Of a stretch of 64,000 bases of DNA, positions 59,361 to 64,000 are shown piece after piece (the first letter of the stretch is position 1; each line of letters starts with the position of its first letter). Location: contig CAYGKM010000007.1 of NCBI GenBank assembly GCA_964350695.1, forward strand, positions 1 through 64,000, given 5' to 3'. This stretch comes from TMED27 sp964350695. GTDB taxonomy: Bacteria; Pseudomonadota; Alphaproteobacteria; Micavibrionales; Micavibrionaceae. A program made the position numbers and the translations under genes. The notes under the pieces were generated by a model, which saw nothing but the letters and a program-made list of their open reading frames with translations, was not told the origin of the DNA and searched no databases.

Positions 59361-59396
59361 AAAAAAAGGCCGCATTGTTGAAAGCGGCCTTTCGTT
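59361..59396 (-). terminator. Terminator of ilvC
   Basis: On the minus strand AGGCCGC pairs with GCGGCCT around about 10 bases and is followed by a T run (A run on plus at 59361-59367). It lies 20 bases after the ilvC stop. Confidence 0.8.
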
Positions 59397-59413
59397 TGTC
59401 TGTAATTTAAAGC

Positions 59414-60478
59414 TTAGTTTTTGTCTTTATCAACCAGCTTGTTCGCGCCGATCCAAGGCATCATCGCGCGGAGTTTCGCGCCTGTTTCTTCGATCGGGTG
59501 CTTGGCTTCGCGTTCGCGGATTTCAACGAGGCGGGTAAGGCCTTCTTTATTGCCGCCCATGAAGTCTTGTACGAATTTGCCGGACTGGATGTCAGCCAAG
59601 ATGCGTTTCATTTCTTCTTTGGTTTCGCTTGTAATTACGCGCGGGCCGGAAACATAATCACCGAATTCCGCAGTATTAGAGATGGAATAACGCATATTGG
59701 CAAGGCCACCTTCATACATCAAATCAACGATCAGCTTAAGTTCGTGAAGACATTCGAAATACGCCATTTCCGGTGGATAGCCTGCTTCTACGAGGACTTC
59801 GTAGCCGCATTTAACCAATTCGGATGCGCCGCCGCACAGCACCGCTTGCTCACCGAACAGGTCGGTTTCGCATTCGTCTTTGAATGTTGTTTCGATGATG
59901 CCGGAGCGTCCGCCGCCAACAGCCGAAGCGTATGACAGCGCGAGGTCTTTGGCTTTGCCGCTTGCGTCTTGGGCTACAGCGATCAGGCACGGCACGCCGC
60001 CGCCTTTTTGATATTCACCGCGCACCGTGTGGCCCGGGCCTTTTGGCGCAACCATGATGACGTCCAGATCAGCGCGGGGCTTGATGAGTTCGAAATGGAT
60101 GTTAAGGCCGTGGGCGAACATCAATGTCGCACCTTGCTTAAGGTTGGCTTCAAGCTCATCGCGGTAGATGTCGGCTTGGTGTTCATCAGGGGTGAGCATC
60201 ATGACGACGTCTGCATGCGCAGCGGCATCGGCGGGTGTCATCACAGTGAAGCCTGCGCCGTGCGCTTTGGCTGTAGATGATGATCCATCGCGAAGACCGA
60301 TAATAACCTCGGACACACCGCTGTCTTTAATGTTTAGTGCGTGCGCGTGGCCTTGTGAGCCATAGCCGATGATTGCGACTTTTTTGCCTTTGATCAGGTC
60401 AAGGTTACAGTCTTTATCGTAGTAAACATTCAAGCCGATAGTGTTTACGGGGGTCGCTTGCGCGGCTGGTTGTGTCAT
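59414..60478 (-). CDS. ilvC: Ketol-acid reductoisomerase
   Basis: 354 aa class I enzyme of isoleucine-valine synthesis, converting acetolactate to dihydroxy-isovalerate using NADPH. The Rossmann motif VAIIGYGSQGHAHALNIKDSGV is near residue 33 (split: VAIIGYGSQGHAHALN, IKDSGV). The catalytic domain has DLFGEQAVLCGG and the C-terminal metal-binding EMAYFECLHELKLIVDLMYE (written here from conserved positions). A 15-residue N-terminal extension precedes the usual NVYYDKDCNL. Terminator just downstream. Confidence 0.95.
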   Translation of the reverse strand: MTQPAAQATPVNTIGLNVYYDKDCNLDLIKGKKVAIIGYGSQGHAHALNIKDSGVSEVIIGLRDGSSSTAKAHGAGFTVMTPADAAAHADVVMMLTPDEHQADIYRDELEANLKQGATLMFAHGLNIHFELIKPRADLDVIMVAPKGPGHTVRGEYQKGGGVPCLIAVAQDASGKAKDLALSYASAVGGGRSGIIETTFKDECETDLFGEQAVLCGGASELVKCGYEVLVEAGYPPEMAYFECLHELKLIVDLMYEGGLANMRYSISNTAEFGDYVSGPRVITSETKEEMKRILADIQSGKFVQDFMGGNKEGLTRLVEIREREAKHPIEETGAKLRAMMPWIGANKLVDKDKN

Positions 60479-60540
60479 TTCATTGCCTCATTAATTTATC
60501 TAAGACCCGCATAAAACAGGGTTTTAACGAGAGAATCAAG

Positions 60541-60571
60541 GGAAAAAGGCGCAAGTTTCTTGCTCTTTTCC
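60541..60571 (-). terminator. Hairpin after the nucleoside hydrolase gene
   Basis: On the minus strand GGAAAAGAGCAAG pairs with CTTGCGCCTTTTTCC around AAA. There is no long T run after the stem, so it may be a processing or pausing hairpin. It lies 45 bases downstream of the gene that stops at 60616. Confidence 0.5.
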
Positions 60572-60615
60572 TTATGGCTTTTCTACCAGCGCGAGGTGCT
60601 TTTCCCATTAAGGGT

Positions 60616-61869
60616 TTATGCGCTCAGGTTTAAGACTTCTGGACGTATAGGGTTGGTGAGGCGTATGTCGGTTTCAAACGTAGAAAGGATGCTCTGCCAA
60701 TCCATCAAAACTCCTTTGGCGTCTGCGCCGACAACAACGAAAACCGACCCTTCAGATGAGTTTTCAAAGATTGTTTGTCCTGCTTTTGGCCCTTCAGTGA
60801 TTACTTTTACGGCGGCATTGAACCCGCGATAAAGCTCTGGTCTATCAAGGCCTGTAATGGTGTTCGGGTCATGCATAAAACGTGTCGTATGGTCTTTAGC
60901 GAAGCCAAAAATATCTTGGCTGCGTTCCACATCAAAATCACCGGCCCTATACATTTGCGCGGCGAAACGCGCTACGGGGTTGTCGTGTTGCTCGAGCCAT
61001 TTTTTCTCGTGGGCTTCCCGTACGCCTGTTTGGTGCGTTAGGTCTAGTGGGAATATAAGCGTTGGTATTTTGTATTTCTGCAAAAGTTCGAAGGCTATTT
61101 TTGCCGCGGGTGGGTCTTGATAGATGTTAAATTCGGCGTAGTTCGTGATATTTGTGTGCCAACGCATTGTGTCAATGCCTGCGCCCATAATGGATATGCC
61201 CGCGATTTGTTTCATCGCTTCGGGTTTTTCTGTCTCCAGTGCTTGCAATATCAACGCAATGTCCGTCATTGAGCCTGTGCTGACTAAAGTTAAGGGCTTG
61301 CCACCTTCTTTATATCTGCGGATGATTTCGTTTTTGGCGATTTCAACGCCGTTACTAAAGACTTTGATGAGCTTTTTGCCTGCTTCAATATCTTGGGGCT
61401 TTTCGGGCTTTGCACCGTCCAGCCCGTCTTCACCATGTTCACCGGCAGCATTCGGGGGAAGCGTGTTTGAGTTCATGGGCATTTGCGCCCCTACACCGAC
61501 GGCGACGCCGAAAGCATTTGTGAGAGCCAAGAGCCGCGTTGCATTGTCGAGTGTTGTTTCACCGCCAACATTGCCAAAAGAAGGAATGACCATGAGTGGT
61601 TTAATATTGCTTCTGGAATCGAGTGCCAAGAAGAGAGCTATTGCGTCATCCGTACCCGGGTCGCAAAAGAAGAAGGCCTCTTGCTCATCACTGCCGAAAT
61701 GTTTTTCAATGAAAGACTCTGCGCTTGTAATTGGGCCGAACGGCCCTTGCTTATCGCGAGGATAATAGGTTTCCATGTTGTCACTATTTGGGCGGATATT
61801 GACTAAGCTCTTTGCTTCCTCAGTATCGAAAAAATTATCGCAGACGGGTGTTAACGCAGTGTTAGGCAT
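60616..61869 (-). CDS. Inosine-uridine-type nucleoside hydrolase
   Basis: 417 aa. DPGTDDAIALFLAL at about 70-83 is the Ca-binding signature of nucleoside hydrolases (D70, D74, D75); a conserved His lies in MHDPNTI. A roughly 65-residue N-terminal extension before the signature is longer than usual and not recognised. The family cleaves the N-glycosidic bond of ribonucleosides; the substrate here is unknown. Confidence 0.82.
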   Translation of the reverse strand: MPNTALTPVCDNFFDTEEAKSLVNIRPNSDNMETYYPRDKQGPFGPITSAESFIEKHFGSDEQEAFFFCDPGTDDAIALFLALDSRSNIKPLMVIPSFGNVGGETTLDNATRLLALTNAFGVAVGVGAQMPMNSNTLPPNAAGEHGEDGLDGAKPEKPQDIEAGKKLIKVFSNGVEIAKNEIIRRYKEGGKPLTLVSTGSMTDIALILQALETEKPEAMKQIAGISIMGAGIDTMRWHTNITNYAEFNIYQDPPAAKIAFELLQKYKIPTLIFPLDLTHQTGVREAHEKKWLEQHDNPVARFAAQMYRAGDFDVERSQDIFGFAKDHTTRFMHDPNTITGLDRPELYRGFNAAVKVITEGPKAGQTIFENSSEGSVFVVVGADAKGVLMDWQSILSTFETDIRLTNPIRPEVLNLSA

Positions 61870-61924
61870 TTATTTCTCCATGTGGAGATAGTCTTAAATA
61901 AGGCCTTTATTTATGTCAATCAAA

Positions 61925-63145
61925 TTATTGCTTTTCAATCGTCTCGATGATCATTTTTCCCATCAGGGTTTGATGCACGGGGCATTTCTCGGCGATTTCA
62001 ATCATGCGGGCGCGCTGTTCGGGGGTAAGGTCATCGCCTTTAAGGATGATCTCGCGGGTGATTTTGTCGACCTTGCCGTCATTATTTTCACAGGTTGCGC
62101 AATCTGCGGCGTGGATTTTCTCATGATCTAAATGCACTTCAATTCCTTTGAGCGGCAGGCCTTTATGCTCGGCATACATTTTAATCGTCATAGACGTACA
62201 GGCACCGAGTGAGGCCAGAAGAAGCTCGTACGGGTCTGCGCCTGTATTGTCACCGCCGACATCTTGCGGCTCATCGGCGACAATGAAATGCCGCCCCATT
62301 TGAATATGCTGCTGGAATTTGCCAAAGCCTGAAGAGCGCACAACCACTGCGCCGTCGCGCACGGGCTTCATGTGGTCGATATCGGTGAGCTTATAGCCTG
62401 CGTAATGGCTGGCCCACGCGGCGATCATGCGCCCTGCATAGGCTGCGTCTTTATGCTCGTTCAATAAATGATCGGCACAGTTCAGGGTTATGAAGCTTTT
62501 CGGGTGTTTGGCGAGTTTGTAGATATGTTCTGCGTTTTCTATGCCGACTGTGGAATCTATAGGAGAGTGGAGAATCAGAAGCGGCTTTTTAAGCGTGCGG
62601 ATGGCCTCGTCCAGATTTTGCGCGTGCAGATCATCGAGGAATTGTTTTTTGATGGTGAAAGGCCGCCCAACCAATTTAAGGTCTGCGTGGCCTTTGGTCT
62701 CAATTTCCTCGATATGATCTTTGAAATGGTGGGTGACATGGGTGACGTCGGCGGGCGCGCCGATGGTCGCTACGGCCTTGATTTCGGGGATGTCATGGGC
62801 GGCGAGGAGGGCGGCGGATCCGCCCAAGGAATGGCCGATCAGAATTTTCGGGGCTTTGACTTCGGCGCGCATAAAGTCGGCGGCTTTGATGATGTCTTCA
62901 ACATTGGTGGTGAAGTTGGTGTCGGAAAAGTCGCCCTCGCTGCCGCCAAGTCCTGCAAAATCAAAGCGAAACACGGCAATGCCCAATGCGCTGAGCGCGG
63001 TTGCAATGCGCCCGGCGGCGAAGACATCCTTGGTGCAGGTAAAGCAATGCGCGTAAAGCGCGTAGGCTTTGATTTCGGTGTCGGGCGTGTCGAGGCGGGC
63101 GGAAAGCTTATGCCCGTTTGATCCTGTGAAGGTGAGTTTTTGCAT
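61925..63145 (-). CDS. Alpha/beta hydrolase fused to an OsmC domain
   Basis: 406 aa. Residues 1-250 are an alpha/beta hydrolase with GHSLGGSAAL (Ser nucleophile) and a late Asp/His (LNCADHLLN). Residues about 265-406 are OsmC/Ohr-like, with redox Cys in LASLGACTSMTIKMYAE (LGACTSM) and in EKCPVHQTL. OsmC proteins reduce organic peroxides. The same fusion is known in proteobacteria under a bifunctional hydrolase/OsmC name. Likely acts on fatty acyl or peroxide esters (inference). Confidence 0.88.
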   Translation of the reverse strand: MQKLTFTGSNGHKLSARLDTPDTEIKAYALYAHCFTCTKDVFAAGRIATALSALGIAVFRFDFAGLGGSEGDFSDTNFTTNVEDIIKAADFMRAEVKAPKILIGHSLGGSAALLAAHDIPEIKAVATIGAPADVTHVTHHFKDHIEEIETKGHADLKLVGRPFTIKKQFLDDLHAQNLDEAIRTLKKPLLILHSPIDSTVGIENAEHIYKLAKHPKSFITLNCADHLLNEHKDAAYAGRMIAAWASHYAGYKLTDIDHMKPVRDGAVVVRSSGFGKFQQHIQMGRHFIVADEPQDVGGDNTGADPYELLLASLGACTSMTIKMYAEHKGLPLKGIEVHLDHEKIHAADCATCENNDGKVDKITREIILKGDDLTPEQRARMIEIAEKCPVHQTLMGKMIIETIEKQ

Positions 63146-63156
63146 GGCTTTTCGGG

Positions 63157-63576
63157 TTACATAGCCGCTTCGACGGCGGCGGCAAGTTTTTGATTTTCTT
63201 CAAAGCCACCGACAATCGCGCCGTCTTTATAGCCTATGATCCGGCCGTTTGAATCCAGTTGATAGATTGAGGCGTTATGCGCCAGTTTTCCGAAGCTGAA
63301 TTGCTCAAGGAAGACACAAGAATGGGTTTGTTCGAGAGAGAAAAAGCCGTCATATACTTTGATATCCAGTGTTACCTGTCTGTATCCGGGGCCTTGAGCT
63401 TTTAAGTTTTTGAAATTTTCGCGGTCTACGCTTTCGATGCTATGGCCTTCGGGAAGGAAAGCTTCGATGCCTGCTTTACAGCCTACGACGAGTTTTTTAT
63501 CTGCGGTTTCCCTGTCGACGCAGCCAGTAAGGGCTATAAGAGAAATGCAAAGTGTGATGGTGAATAAAACGCGCAT
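63157..63576 (-). CDS. Small lipoprotein
   Basis: 139 aa from the ATG at 63576 (MRVLFTITLCISLIALTGC). The lipobox LTGC predicts lipid attachment at the Cys. The mature part has further cysteines (VVGCKAG, THSCVFL), suggesting a disulfide. No family recognised. An earlier in-frame ATG at 63597 would add 7 residues ahead of the signal. Confidence 0.7.
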   Translation of the reverse strand: MRVLFTITLCISLIALTGCVDRETADKKLVVGCKAGIEAFLPEGHSIESVDRENFKNLKAQGPGYRQVTLDIKVYDGFFSLEQTHSCVFLEQFSFGKLAHNASIYQLDSNGRIIGYKDGAIVGGFEENQKLAAAVEAAM

Positions 63577-63631
63577 AATTAAAATTCCTGAAATCAAAAT
63601 TTATATCTATTAACGCATTTTAGAGTATTTA

Positions 63632-64000
63632 TTACTCCACGTCATCATGCGTTGTCGCGCCGCGGGAAATGGCGGCGACGCCTGTGCGGGAGACATCAAC
63701 AAGGCCAAGCGGCTTCATGAGGTCAATAAAGGCATCGACCTTCTCGGTTGTGCCGGTCAGCTCAAAGACAAATGATTCGAGAGTAGAATCTACCGGCTTT
63801 GCGCGGAACACATCGGCAAGGCGCAGGGCTTCAATCCTGTTGGCGCCTGTGCCTGCGACTTTAATCAGGGCCAATTCACGTTCGATATGCGGGCCGAACA
63901 CGGTGAGGTCGCGTACGCGTTTGACGGGCACGAGTTGCTCAAGCGCGGCTTTGATTTGTTCAATAACAGCTGGCGTTCCGCTGGAAACGACCGTAATGCG
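63632..64000 (-). CDS. ilvH: Acetolactate synthase small subunit (partial)
   Basis: The frame runs off the right edge. It reads RITVVSSGTPAVIEQIK, then VKRVRDLTVFGPHIERELALIKV, the joining region between the ACT domain and the C-terminal domain of IlvH/IlvN. The C-terminal half ends LVDVSRTGVAAISRG. IlvH regulates IlvB (acetolactate synthesis) in response to valine. The N-terminal ACT part lies outside the window. It is on the same strand as ilvC but three genes away. Confidence 0.92.
   Translation of the reverse strand, partial: RITVVSSGTPAVIEQIKAALEQLVPVKRVRDLTVFGPHIERELALIKVAGTGANRIEALRLADVFRAKPVDSTLESFVFELTGTTEKVDAFIDLMKPLGLVDVSRTGVAAISRGATTHDDVE

Overview
The window reads as an alphaproteobacterial chromosome. 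The core is the replication-start neighbourhood (mutM, rpsT, dnaA, dnaN, recF, gyrB), which in many Alphaproteobacteria sits together with mutM-rpsT upstream of dnaA. The protein repertoire (ZntB, two-partner secretion, a DotL/DotM coupling pair, a glucosylglycerol-type GT20 fusion) fits a free-living or bacterium-associated alphaproteobacterium. I cannot fix the order or genus by eye.

Layout. 0-2.2 kb: the 3' end of groEL, a regulator-methyltransferase pair, and an intergenic region with a strong candidate small RNA. 2.2-5.8 kb: mutM, a small secreted protein, rpsT, dnaA. 5.9-12.1 kb: one tightly packed biotin operon, bioB-zntB-bioF-GNAT-bioD-bioA-(di-iron ferritin-like protein), inserted between dnaA and dnaN. 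12.1-20.1 kb: dnaN, recF and gyrB, with hisC, a P-loop protein, a YgjV-like protein and small secreted proteins on the other strand. 20-23.8 kb: a small membrane protein between two short repeat-like elements, argS, and a Fic-fold protein whose catalytic motif has decayed and which appears to be translated leaderless. 23.4-28.8 kb (minus strand): a mini type IVB cluster, dotM - small membrane protein - dotL - pseudopilin-like protein - unknown. 29-35.5 kb: tRNA-Thr and tRNA-Gln, then a divergent two-partner secretion pair (TpsB transporter, 1385-aa TpsA adhesin).

35.86-49.22 kb is a genomic island inserted at the 3' end of tRNA-Glu(UUC). It has a P4-type integrase next to the tRNA, an imperfect attL/attR repeat, and a matching 24-bp double-GGGGGC element at each end. 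Cargo, left to right: a HEPN-like gene that looks split by a later insertion; a secreted EndoU nuclease toxin with an overlapping small immunity candidate; a fossil in which pieces of a barnase-type RNase, a plasmid relaxase and an IS5-type transposase are fused end to end; a 443-aa protein of unknown function; a second recombinase module (AlpA, HTH/zinc-ribbon protein, tyrosine recombinase); and a defence operon in which a nuclease-methyltransferase restriction enzyme overlaps by 4 nt a DcdV/AvcD-like dCTP deaminase, followed by a 60-aa small protein. By eye the island is more AT-rich than the core.

49.3-64 kb returns to ordinary chromosome: a DUF1398 protein, a phosphatase-glycosyltransferase fusion resembling GgpPS that seems to lack an ATG/GTG/TTG start, a two-component cluster (single REC, REC-kinase-REC hybrid, Rcp-like REC), a formyltransferase, an isolated FlgC-like rod protein, a MAPEG protein, tandem EamA transporters, a YdeI/OmdA-type protein, ilvC, a nucleoside hydrolase, a hydrolase-OsmC fusion, a lipoprotein and the end of ilvH. 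Everything rests on reading the sequence; no database search was run.
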